Part shown: positions 45,573 to 53,682 of the stretch, in pieces
Layout: each line of letters opens with the position of its first letter
Numbering within the stretch: the first letter of the stretch is position 1
DNA from: Prevotella sp.
GTDB taxonomy: Bacteria; Bacteroidota; Bacteroidia; Bacteroidales; Dysgonomonadaceae
Assembly: GCA_031271965.1 (NCBI GenBank)
Contig: JAISUS010000028.1
Span: forward strand, 62,001 to 126,000
DNA length: 64,000 bases
Reading direction: 5' to 3'
The notes under the pieces: generated by a model
What the model was told of the DNA's origin: nothing
The model's database searches: none
Seen by the model: the letters and a program-made list of their open reading frames with translations, nothing else
Made by a program: the position numbers and the translations under genes

Positions 45573-45619
45573 AATACGTTTTATTAGTTAGTTTAAATTT
45601 TGTTATTATCAAGTAAACA

Positions 45620-45627
45620 CAAAATTA
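45620..45627 (-). promoter_or_regulatory. -7 box (TAATTTTG) of mscL
   Basis: An exact minus-strand TAnnTTTG match 47 bp upstream of the mscL ATG. It overlaps the last codon of the gene before it. Confidence 0.6.
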
Positions 45628-46449
45628 AAACTTTTTGTTTATAAAAATTTTAATTAATGAGGGTTTGTTATTTTCCGAAACATCAGAACTATCTATGCAA
45701 AGACTATCAGGCATGTTTATCATATAAGGGATAAAAGATAAATTGGGGTTAATAATGGTATCTGAATTAATCTTACCGATACTAAGAATATATCCATCTA
45801 AGGTTATTGAATCGTTTTGGAATGTGTAGTTAACTGCAAGAATGTTTTTCTCTATTTTGGTAAAAATATTTATTGTTGAGGCTGAAAATATTTTATCAAT
45901 CAGTTCCTTATTATTTTCATTGGAAAAGAAGGTATTTTCCGGATCGGAATCAATAAATATTTCGATTGGTTTATAATCCTTACTTACGGCAAATATACCT
46001 TTGTAGAAAGTACAAACAAGAAAGCTGTTATCGGGTAGACTATAAAATAGTATACTGGCACCTTTATATTCTCTTTTTTCTGCGGGAAAATATGAAGAGA
46101 TCTTTTTTTCAATGAACTCTTTAATTTCGTATTCTTCTTCAAGATTAGCTTTGGTTAATAAAATAGACTCATTATTATCATATTTCAAAATGATTATCGG
46201 TGGTGAATACTTTTTATTTAATATTTCTATCAATTCCTTTGTATAAGGATATAGTGAATATATTTCATCAATACCATATCCTTTGTTGATATATATAACT
46301 TCTCGAGCTGATGGTGATATGTAGCCGTGTATGTTAACGGAAAATGATTGTTTATTATATTCGATTCTACGATACAAAACCCATCCTCCAATAAGAACTA
46401 TAATAATCAGAAGAAATAAAATAACTATCTTTATGTTTTGTTTTCGCAT
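45625..46449 (-). CDS. Membrane-anchored protein of unknown function (274 residues)
   Basis: One N-terminal span (about 8-25, IVILFLLIIIVLIGGWVLY) is followed by an extracytoplasmic domain with alternating beta-like and helical segments. It has no Cys pair, lipobox or enzymatic motif I can name; faint likeness to DUF3352-type proteins is a guess. The very low GC (many ATA and AAT codons) matches the accessory stretch that follows. It is divergent from gldFG with a 38-bp gap, and upstream of mscL on the same strand. Confidence 0.55.
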   Translation of the reverse strand: MRKQNIKIVILFLLIIIVLIGGWVLYRRIEYNKQSFSVNIHGYISPSAREVIYINKGYGIDEIYSLYPYTKELIEILNKKYSPPIIILKYDNNESILLTKANLEEEYEIKEFIEKKISSYFPAEKREYKGASILFYSLPDNSFLVCTFYKGIFAVSKDYKPIEIFIDSDPENTFFSNENNKELIDKIFSASTINIFTKIEKNILAVNYTFQNDSITLDGYILSIGKINSDTIINPNLSFIPYMINMPDSLCIDSSDVSENNKPSLIKIFINKKF

Positions 46450-46487
46450 TGCATAAGTTGTTCACAAATCAATTCTTACAAAGATAT

Positions 46488-48902
46488 ATGAAAGCTTTAG
46501 TATTAAGAGAATTAAAATCTGTTTTTTGCTCTCCGGCAGGAGTATTCTTCGCTTTAGCTTTCTTTTTTGTGTCGGGTTTCATGCTATGGCTGTTCCCCGG
46601 ATCATATAATATCATAGATGGAGGGTATGCCGATATGAGCCGATTCTTCAACATGGTACCTGTTTTGTTGATTATTCTTATTCCGGCTTTAACTATGCGT
46701 TTATACTCAGAAGAAAGTCGAAATAAAACTATCGATATCCTGATATCCAGGCCTGTTTATTCGTTGGGGATATACCTGAGTAAATTTTCTGCTACATTCT
46801 TATTTGTTTTAGTGACTCTATTATGTACCGGTATTTATATCTACTTTATATACCAATTGGCTAATCCGCTTGGTAACATAGATATGGGTAGTATAGTCGC
46901 CTCTTACTTTTCTTTAATTTTACTTACCGTTGTATTTATTGGTATTGGTCTGTTGGGATCGGCTATTACTCGAAATCAAATTGTTGCTCTTGTAGTCTCC
47001 ATTTTTATATGCTTGTTTGTATTTTATGGGTTTGATTTACTATCAGGGCTTTTCATCTCAGGTAAAGCAAAGGCTGTAGTTGCATCTCTTGGCTTAAATT
47101 ATCATTATGAATTAATGAGACGAGGTGTTATTCAGGTTAGTAATGTGTTAGCTGTATTTAATTTGCTTATTTTATTTGTTTTACTGTTTTTTATAACATA
47201 TAGAGTGAGTAAGCGAATGGTGTTTGTTTGTTTGTTTGTGATATCTGTTCTTAATTTTATTTTCTTTTTCATTCCCGATTATAGACTTGATTTCAGTGCT
47301 GATCGACGCTACACTTTGAGCGATTATAGTATAAATCTGTTGAAAAATTTAGACAAAGATCAATCTCTGGCTATCAATATTTACCTAACCGGTGATTTGA
47401 ATTATGGTTTCCAACGGTTACGCAATGAAACAGACAATATATTAAATGATTTTGACAGGTTTGCGAATGGTCATTTTATTGTAAATTATATATACCCGTA
47501 TTCTGGAAATAAAGCATCGAATGATGTACAACAAGATATGGTGGATAACGGTATGCCGGGTATTATGTTGAACGAAACAGATCGGGAGGGTAAACTCAGT
47601 AGAAAAATAATATATCCTTATGCAAGTATTACTAACAATAAAGATACTTTAATCGTTCCTTTATTGAAGAATATCGCAGGTAATACAGCTGAAGAAAATT
47701 TGAATATATCTATCGAAAGCTTAGAATATGAGTTTATTGATGCTATACGGCTTCTTAATCAGGTCAAAACTAAGGCTATCGCTTTTGTAGAAGGACATGA
47801 TGAATTATCACGTGCTAGTCTTTATGATGCAGAAGAGTTATTATCCAAATATTATTCTGTTAATAGGGGCGAAATAGGAAATGATATCAATATTCTGGAT
47901 GATTTCGATGCTGTTATTATTGCCGGGCCATTATCAAAGTTTAATAATACAGAAAAATATGTTCTCGATCAATATATAATGCGGGGAGGCAAAGTTTTGT
48001 GGTTGATCGATGGTGCATTTTACTCCCACGAAGAATTGGCCCGATTAGGGCATTCTGCCAGTATAAAGAATGATCTTAATCTGGATGATATGTTATTTTC
48101 ATATGGAGTTCGCATAAATCCCGATTTGATACAGGATATGCAGTGTGTTTCCGCATTCCTTGTTACTAATGATTCTCAATCTACAGTTCTTGTCCCGAGT
48201 TATTATCAACCATTATTAATGCCTTCGTTCGATTTTTCGGTAACTAAAAATATTAGAGATGTAAAAGCGGGATTTGCAAGTTCTATTGATATTGTTAATA
48301 ATTCTCCGAATGTAAGAAAGAATATATTGCTTACTACTTCGGGTAAGACTCATTTAGTTAAAGTGCCTGAGCCTATTAACTTTGATGTATCGGATATTCA
48401 AGAGCAGCCTGCCTATTTTAGTCAAGCTTATGTTCCGGTAGCAGTGAGCTTGGAAGGAGAGTTTAACTCTGTTTTTGTTAATAGAGTAATCCCGGATAGT
48501 ATTAAGACAGGTGCATATAAGACGATACAAAAAAGCCAAAGTACAAGAATGATCGTTGTGTCATCTTCTGATATTATTACAAATGAACTACAGGGACAAG
48601 GTAAGGATACGCAAGTCTTGCCAATGGGGTATGATCGTGCTTCTAATCAGTTGTTCGGAAACCGCGAATTTATTGTCAATGCTATAAATTGGCTTACCGA
48701 TGATGAAGGATTGATGCAATTGAAAACGAAACAGCAACGGATGTATCTTTTGAATAAGTCAGCTGCATATGAAAATAGGGATAGATATGCCATTTTAAGT
48801 ATCCTTATTCCAATTGCAATGATGTCATTAATAATGGGAAGTGTATTCCTGTACAGAAAAAGGAAATATGAAAATGATCGCTATCCTGAAATAAGCATAT
48901 GA
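46488..48902 (+). CDS. GldF-GldG fusion protein (ABC-2 permease plus auxiliary domain)
   Basis: The ATG at 46488 (804 residues) starts KALVLRELKSVFCSPAG, the usual GldF beginning; an upstream TTG frame start is leader. Residues 1-245 are a six-span ABC-2 permease domain; residues 255-770 are the GldG auxiliary domain (FSADRRYTLSDYSINLLKNL, VLWLIDG), and one last span lies at about 772-792. In gliding bacteria GldA-F-G form an ABC transporter. No GldA ATPase gene is adjacent. The last eight codons lie antisense over a truncated two-component gene, so the natural C-terminus (LYRKRKYE) was probably extended by that junction. Confidence 0.85.
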   Translation: MKALVLRELKSVFCSPAGVFFALAFFFVSGFMLWLFPGSYNIIDGGYADMSRFFNMVPVLLIILIPALTMRLYSEESRNKTIDILISRPVYSLGIYLSKFSATFLFVLVTLLCTGIYIYFIYQLANPLGNIDMGSIVASYFSLILLTVVFIGIGLLGSAITRNQIVALVVSIFICLFVFYGFDLLSGLFISGKAKAVVASLGLNYHYELMRRGVIQVSNVLAVFNLLILFVLLFFITYRVSKRMVFVCLFVISVLNFIFFFIPDYRLDFSADRRYTLSDYSINLLKNLDKDQSLAINIYLTGDLNYGFQRLRNETDNILNDFDRFANGHFIVNYIYPYSGNKASNDVQQDMVDNGMPGIMLNETDREGKLSRKIIYPYASITNNKDTLIVPLLKNIAGNTAEENLNISIESLEYEFIDAIRLLNQVKTKAIAFVEGHDELSRASLYDAEELLSKYYSVNRGEIGNDINILDDFDAVIIAGPLSKFNNTEKYVLDQYIMRGGKVLWLIDGAFYSHEELARLGHSASIKNDLNLDDMLFSYGVRINPDLIQDMQCVSAFLVTNDSQSTVLVPSYYQPLLMPSFDFSVTKNIRDVKAGFASSIDIVNNSPNVRKNILLTTSGKTHLVKVPEPINFDVSDIQEQPAYFSQAYVPVAVSLEGEFNSVFVNRVIPDSIKTGAYKTIQKSQSTRMIVVSSSDIITNELQGQGKDTQVLPMGYDRASNQLFGNREFIVNAINWLTDDEGLMQLKTKQQRMYLLNKSAAYENRDRYAILSILIPIAMMSLIMGSVFLYRKRKYENDRYPEISI

Positions 48903-49026
48903 TAGAACTGTTGGATAGTCCATCCCGGTTGCTTATCTGCCTGATGTTGTATGTATCATTTGCTTTCGATTGCGGGCATATATAAATAGTCACAAACAAC
49001 AATACGATTAACCTGAGGTAACTCAT
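48877..49026 (-). pseudogene. 5' remnant of a hybrid two-component system gene
   Basis: The 50 codons read leftwards from the ATG at 49026: a signal peptide (SYLRLIVLLFVTIYICPQSKA) and the first propeller repeat start QISNRDGLSNSSIICLFQDSD. In intact periplasmic propeller sensors (HTCS) this is normally followed by Gly and LWxGT; here the frame runs into the antisense of gldFG instead. So only the N-terminus survives. A TATATTTG box lies upstream at 49058-49065. The rest of the gene, typically over 1,300 residues, is missing in this window. Confidence 0.75.
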
Positions 49027-49057
49027 TTGCTTTGTCGGTTTTTCATCAATATTCACA

Positions 49058-49065
49058 CAAATATA
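49058..49065 (-). promoter_or_regulatory. -7 box (TATATTTG) of the truncated two-component gene
   Basis: An exact minus-strand TAnnTTTG match 31 bp upstream of the remnant's ATG, so the fragment kept its promoter. Confidence 0.5.
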
Positions 49066-49180
49066 TATTTTATTTTAGAAACATTCAGGTTCCTCAGAAA
49101 GCAAAGGTAGCAGTCAGTAGACTGTTTTTCTAGGCAAAAGTTTATCGGAATAATGAGTGGCAAAAATAAGGATAGATTTA

Positions 49181-49374
49181 GAGTCTGTTTAAATTTTATA
49201 GCAAATCTTTTTTATAGCAATTTTTAGAAGGATTTTATCATTTTTACTTACGGGTTTAGCGGGCTAAACCAAGAGGAAAAAGGGTAAAAGACGCTAAAAA
49301 GAGCAGAAAAAAGTTGCTAAGAATTATTTAAGGGAGCCTGTAATGAATATTTTCGCTAAAATTTAAACAGGCTC
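49181..49374. mobile_element. 194-bp miniature inverted-repeat transposable element
   Basis: The termini are imperfect inverted repeats: GAGTCTGTTTAAATTTTA at the left (from 49181) and TAAAATTTAAACAGGCTC at the right (ending 49374), with one mismatch. The element is flanked by TTA at 49178-49180 and 49375-49377, a likely 3-bp target duplication. The centre has an 8-bp perfect hairpin (GGTTTAGC at 49253-49260 and GCTAAACC at 49263-49270). There is no reading frame inside, so it needs a transposase supplied elsewhere. Confidence 0.8.
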
Positions 49375-49418
49375 TTATATTGCATATCAATAAATATTAT
49401 CTTATATAAACAAAATCG

Positions 49419-49468
49419 ATACCTACTTGTGAGTATTTAACAAATAATAAATACTCACAAATAGGTAT
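49419..49468. promoter_or_regulatory. Large inverted repeat upstream of the imelysin operon promoter
   Basis: Arms 49419-49439 and 49448-49468 (21 bp each, one mismatch) share the core TACCTANTTGTGAGTATTT. The loop is 8 bp. The centre lies about 60 bp upstream of the likely start point, just behind the -33 region, the usual position of an activator site. Confidence 0.65.
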
Positions 49469-49490
49469 TGCCACATCTTTTACTTAACAA

Positions 49491-49498
49491 TAATTTTG
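49491..49498 (+). promoter_or_regulatory. -7 box (TAATTTTG) of the imelysin operon
   Basis: An exact TAnnTTTG match 37 bp upstream of the porin ATG at 49536. Confidence 0.7.
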
Positions 49499-49535
49499 TC
49501 ATGCTTAAATGTTTTTAACAAAATTCTGATTATAA

Positions 49536-50903
49536 ATGAAATACTATTCTTTCTATTTGACAATATTGCTTGTCGTGTTTTTCTTTATCACTGTACAACT
49601 ATCAGCTCAAAGCATAGAAACAAAAGATACTCTTAATAATAAACAACTGGAGAAATCTTTATCGACAAACGATTTTGACAAAATTGTAAAACTGACAAAT
49701 GCATTATCCCGATTAGAATTAGGTGGATATGGAGAAGTTGCGATGACTCGCAACTTTTTTAGTGATAACATCAATCGTTATTCCCATGCAGGAGATTATA
49801 AAAATGCCAAAAGTCATGGACGATTCGATATTCCTCATGTTACATTCTTTGTCGGTTATAATTTTGGCAAAGGATGGAGAATGAATGCCGAAATTGAATT
49901 TGAACATGGAGGAACAGAAGCCGCAGTAGAACTGGAAGCTGAAGAAGCAGGTGAATACGAAACTGAAGTAGAAAGGGGTGGCGAAGTTGCTTTAGAGCAA
50001 TTCTGGATTGAGAAGACGTTTACTAAGGCACTCAATCTACGATTAGGCCACATTATAGTTCCGATCGGATTAACTAATGGGAATCACTTGCCGACGCAGT
50101 TTTTTACAGTCTATCGTCCTGAAGGTGAAAATACAATAATGCCATGTACTTGGCATGAAACGGGGATAAGCCTTTGGGGTGATATTGGCAAATGGCACTA
50201 TGAGGCAATGTTATTGCCCGGACTCGATTCAGAATTATTTAGTCGCCAGAATTGGATACAGGGTGGTTCTGCGTCACCATACGAGTTTAAGATCGCAAAC
50301 ACTTATGCCGGAGCTGCTCGTATCGATAACCACTCAATACCGGGTTTACGACTAGGAGTAAGTGGGTATTATGGCCTTAGTTTTAAAAATAATATGCAGC
50401 CTTCACAAGCTGATAAATATAAAAATGTGAAAGGAGCTGTTACAATCGGATCATTCGACTTCGAATACAATGCAAATAATATCATTGCACGAGGCTATTT
50501 TGATTATGGACATCTTGGTGATTCCGAAACTATATCAAGTTACAATAAAAGCTTACCGAAACTATCACCGTCACCCCGCACAAATATAGCATCCGACGCA
50601 CTTGCCTGCGGTGTTGAAGCAGGATACAATATTTTTGCTCATGTTTCGAAAATGCAGAAGGAGAAACAAAAATTATTTGTATTTGCCCGATATGAATATT
50701 ATGACTCTATGTATGACACAGCAACTAACATACAAGACGATGAGTGGTGTGGCCGCCAACGCGTGGTAGGAGGTATAAACTATTTTCCAATCAAAAATAT
50801 TGTGTTAAAAGCTGAATATTCGGCGGGCTTATTAAAGAGCCAATACAATAATGAAAATAGTCTTTCAATTGGCTTTGCTTATGCTGGCTTTTTTACAAAA
50901 TAA
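49536..50903 (+). CDS. Outer-membrane porin of the imelysin operon
   Basis: This 455-residue protein has a signal peptide (about 1-25, ending TVQLSA) and a 16-to-18-strand barrel of porin O/P-like style, with conserved-looking RLELGGYGEVAMTRNFF, FDIPHVTFFVGYNFG and an acidic loop (about 128-150, rich in Glu: EAAVELEAEEAGEYETEVE). It ends with the aromatic strand SIGFAYAGFFTK. The acidic loop could attract cations. It is the first gene of a five-gene operon with imelysin and di-heme cytochrome lipoproteins; its substrate may be the metal or chelate they handle. That role is inferred. Confidence 0.75.
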   Translation: MKYYSFYLTILLVVFFFITVQLSAQSIETKDTLNNKQLEKSLSTNDFDKIVKLTNALSRLELGGYGEVAMTRNFFSDNINRYSHAGDYKNAKSHGRFDIPHVTFFVGYNFGKGWRMNAEIEFEHGGTEAAVELEAEEAGEYETEVERGGEVALEQFWIEKTFTKALNLRLGHIIVPIGLTNGNHLPTQFFTVYRPEGENTIMPCTWHETGISLWGDIGKWHYEAMLLPGLDSELFSRQNWIQGGSASPYEFKIANTYAGAARIDNHSIPGLRLGVSGYYGLSFKNNMQPSQADKYKNVKGAVTIGSFDFEYNANNIIARGYFDYGHLGDSETISSYNKSLPKLSPSPRTNIASDALACGVEAGYNIFAHVSKMQKEKQKLFVFARYEYYDSMYDTATNIQDDEWCGRQRVVGGINYFPIKNIVLKAEYSAGLLKSQYNNENSLSIGFAYAGFFTK

Positions 50904-50935
50904 AACAGATAACACTAATCTATAATTATAATCAT

Positions 50936-52093
50936 ATGAGAATCTCTTTAAAATTTCTATCATTAACAGCATTTGCAGCGGTGATAGTATTTGGTACAGT
51001 CTCGTGTAGCGATAGCGAAGATAATACAGGTAATGAAAATCAAGAAATTCTTGAGAAAGCTGTTCCTCAGTATGTGAACAACGTAGTAATAACGACATAT
51101 AAATCGTTGGCGGACGAAACTATCGATTTGTACGAGGCTTTAGTCGCGCTGAAAGCTAGCAAGACCGATGCAAATGTAAGAAAAGCAGCTGACGAATGGA
51201 TTGCAACACGTAAATATTGGGAACTAAGCGAAGCATTCCTTTTTGGTGCTGCTGCCGATTTCGGAATAGATCCACACATTGACACCTGGCCGTTAGACAA
51301 AACAGCATTAACATCGTTACTAAATAATAGTGACTATTTAGCTAGTATGGATTCGGAAGATGGCCCGGCTTGGGCAGGTGAAAAACTTGGACCTAGCTTA
51401 CTTGGATTTCATGGTATAGAGTATATTTTATATGCGAATGGTAATGTTAAAAGTGCTAGTCAGATTACAAACAATGAATTGATATATGCTGTCGCAGTAG
51501 CCGGGGACCTTCGCAATCAATGTATTCGTTTAGAAGCGGCTTGGGCCGGACTGACCAATGTAAGTGCCGAGAAACAAGAACTTATAGAAGAGTTCGAGTT
51601 GGGGGTAACTATGGGAAATAAATCATATTACGGTGCAGATATGATAAATGCGGGAAATGCAGGAAGCACATACAGAACTATATTGGATGCAAACGAAGCA
51701 ATAATAGAAGGATGCGTAACGATTGCCGATGAGGTAGCTACAATGAAAATAGGTAAACCTCATACCGGAGTAGACCCTAACTATCTTGAATCACCCTATA
51801 GTTATAATTCAAAAGTAGATTTTATCGATAATATCAAAAGTATTCAAAATGCCTATCTGGGAGGAGTTGACGCAAGTAACAGAGGGATATCGGTTAGTGA
51901 TTATATCAAAATCATAGATCCTGTACTCAACACTAAAGTTGTGGATGCAATAACCTATGCAATAGCCAAAATAGAAGCTATTCCTTATCCTTTTGACACC
52001 AATTATTCTTCAACTCAGGCCAAAGCGGCAATGGATGCTTGTAATGAATTAGCTGACATACTCACAGAAGCAAAAGTAGCTTTAAGAAAATAA
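50936..52093 (+). CDS. Imelysin-family lipoprotein (M75)
   Basis: This 385-residue lipoprotein has a lipobox VSC (Cys24) followed by an acidic linker. The helical imelysin domain contains the conserved GxHxxE motif as GFHGIE (G157, H159, E162). Imelysins are iron-regulated envelope proteins related to EfeO; most are thought to bind or move iron and do not act as peptidases. The gene is 32 bp after the porin and 77 bp before the di-heme cytochrome gene. Association with a di-heme protein recurs in many bacteria, but the precise role is not known. Confidence 0.9.
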   Translation: MRISLKFLSLTAFAAVIVFGTVSCSDSEDNTGNENQEILEKAVPQYVNNVVITTYKSLADETIDLYEALVALKASKTDANVRKAADEWIATRKYWELSEAFLFGAAADFGIDPHIDTWPLDKTALTSLLNNSDYLASMDSEDGPAWAGEKLGPSLLGFHGIEYILYANGNVKSASQITNNELIYAVAVAGDLRNQCIRLEAAWAGLTNVSAEKQELIEEFELGVTMGNKSYYGADMINAGNAGSTYRTILDANEAIIEGCVTIADEVATMKIGKPHTGVDPNYLESPYSYNSKVDFIDNIKSIQNAYLGGVDASNRGISVSDYIKIIDPVLNTKVVDAITYAIAKIEAIPYPFDTNYSSTQAKAAMDACNELADILTEAKVALRK

Positions 52094-52170
52094 CGAATAG
52101 TTAGAATTACTATACCAAGAGGGTACTCCATATTGTATCTTCTTGGTTCAATTATGAAAAAACGATCAAC

Positions 52171-53679
52171 ATGAAAAAAATTAATCTATATTTGTTTGGC
52201 ATATTAAGTAGCTTCCTTGTACTTGTAAGTTGTAGTGACGATAACAACGGCAATAATGGAGCGCCAAACAAGGAACTATCAGAAGAATACTATTCGGGAG
52301 GAATACTGGGGACTGCATTTATAGAAACACCGTTTGCTTACGAGCAGCCGACACCTGCAGTTGAACAAAATGCAGATTTTTCTTTACGGTTCAAGTATGG
52401 CGAAGCATTTTTTGAAGATCAATTTAGTACTAATTCAAGTGGGTTGCGTAGTGGTTTAGGCCCGGCCTTTGTGCGCAGTTCTTGTATCACTTGTCATCCG
52501 GGATATGGACATGGGAAAAGAGTGGAGCGGTATCGGGCCAATGATTTCGGCAATGGCTATTTGTTGGTAGTAACGGATGAAAATGATAACTATGTGGGCG
52601 CATTAACTGGTATGCCACAGACTCAGGCTGTAGCGCCATTTCTTCCACCAATTGACGAATCCGGCATAAAAATAGAGTGGAAAGAATATGTTGACGAATT
52701 TGGCAACAAGTTTCCTGATGGAGAAACTTATAGCTTAATATATCCGGAAGTAACTATAGACCGGTCTGCGTTTAATGTACCAATGCCTGATTTCTATAAA
52801 GTTAGGCTGGAAGCTACAATCGGTATTTATGGTACAGGACTGATAGATGCAATTCCCGACGATTCGTTACTCGCACAATATCAGCACGAGAAGAATTTAG
52901 GATTTACTCTAAATGATGCTAAATACATGCCTGCAAACTTTATAAAAGAGGTTGATGGAACATCACACCCTGGACGTTATACTTATGGGCTTACCCGTGG
53001 CACATTGCAAAATGGACCGGGAGCGAACGCTATCTGGAACATCACGAATGTTACCCGGTCGGACAGAAAAAAACATTATATAACTGCTGCTTACGCAACT
53101 GCAATGTCTAAAAATATTACTATCCAAAAAGCTTTAGGTAAAAGCGAACAGGAAATATACGACTATTTGATGTCTGAAAATCTACCGGCCGAAATGGCGG
53201 ACGAGGATTATATAAACTTTATGGTCTGGCACCGTGGATTAGCTGTTCCTGCGGCTCGGAACTTAGACGATCCTACGGTAAAAAGAGGGAAGGAGATGTT
53301 TTATTCCATCGGATGTACAAGTTGCCATCGTCCATCATGGACTACTGGTTCCGACAATTATTCAGGGGACCCTATGGTAAAAGGAAAACTTCCACAATAT
53401 CCTTATCAGAAAATCTGGCCATATTCCGACCTTCTGCAACATCGTCTTGAAATGGTGAACGATATCCGTACAGGATGGTGTCGCACAACTCCGCTTTGGG
53501 GTCGCGGTTTATCTCAGAAATGTACAGGTGCGAGCGATCATTTGCATGACATGCGTGCTCGTAATTACAATGAGGCCATTATGTGGCATGGTGGAGATGG
53601 AAAGTACGCAAGAGAAAAATATCGTAAGCTATCGAAGGAAGATAGAGAAGCTTTAGTAAAATTCCTAGAGTCGATTTAA
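52171..53679 (+). CDS. Di-heme oxidoreductase (DHOR/DUF1111) c-type cytochrome lipoprotein
   Basis: This 502-residue lipoprotein has lipobox LVSC (Cys21) and two c-type heme sites, CITCH (105-109) and CTSCH (382-386). The C-terminal half carries the family segment TPLWGRGLS and a helix-rich heme domain. DHOR proteins resemble di-heme peroxidases and MauG and often sit with imelysins. It should be an outer-surface or periplasmic lipoprotein that transfers electrons, perhaps to change the redox state of a metal. Heme attachment needs a maturation system, which the next gene provides. Confidence 0.9.
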   Translation: MKKINLYLFGILSSFLVLVSCSDDNNGNNGAPNKELSEEYYSGGILGTAFIETPFAYEQPTPAVEQNADFSLRFKYGEAFFEDQFSTNSSGLRSGLGPAFVRSSCITCHPGYGHGKRVERYRANDFGNGYLLVVTDENDNYVGALTGMPQTQAVAPFLPPIDESGIKIEWKEYVDEFGNKFPDGETYSLIYPEVTIDRSAFNVPMPDFYKVRLEATIGIYGTGLIDAIPDDSLLAQYQHEKNLGFTLNDAKYMPANFIKEVDGTSHPGRYTYGLTRGTLQNGPGANAIWNITNVTRSDRKKHYITAAYATAMSKNITIQKALGKSEQEIYDYLMSENLPAEMADEDYINFMVWHRGLAVPAARNLDDPTVKRGKEMFYSIGCTSCHRPSWTTGSDNYSGDPMVKGKLPQYPYQKIWPYSDLLQHRLEMVNDIRTGWCRTTPLWGRGLSQKCTGASDHLHDMRARNYNEAIMWHGGDGKYAREKYRKLSKEDREALVKFLESI

Positions 53680-53682
53680 TAG

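Larger units (their letters stand above)
48903..49535 (+). other. Gene-poor stretch: two-component gene remnant, MITE and operator region
   Basis: From left to right this stretch holds the remnant of a hybrid two-component gene, a weak 5-bp hairpin with five T residues (49111-49129), a 194-bp MITE (49181-49374) and a large inverted repeat (49419-49468) with a TAATTTTG box (49491-49498). No intact gene is present. Confidence 0.8.

Noticed and set aside
49111..49129. A CAGTC/GACTG hairpin with five T residues as terminator of gldFG.
   Set aside because: The stem has only 5 bp and lies over 200 bp past the stop; too weak to list as a terminator.
32805..49167. The 15-mer ATGAGTGGCAAAAAT occurs at 32805-32819 and 49153-49167, suggesting a dispersed repeat.
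   Set aside because: One shared 15-mer is expected by chance in 64 kb of AT-rich sequence, and the flanks do not match.
49419..49468. TTGTGA in the inverted repeat could be a CRP/FNR-type site.
   Set aside because: The TTGTGA halves are much too far apart for TTGTGA-N6-TCACAA spacing; the 21-bp arms act as the unit.
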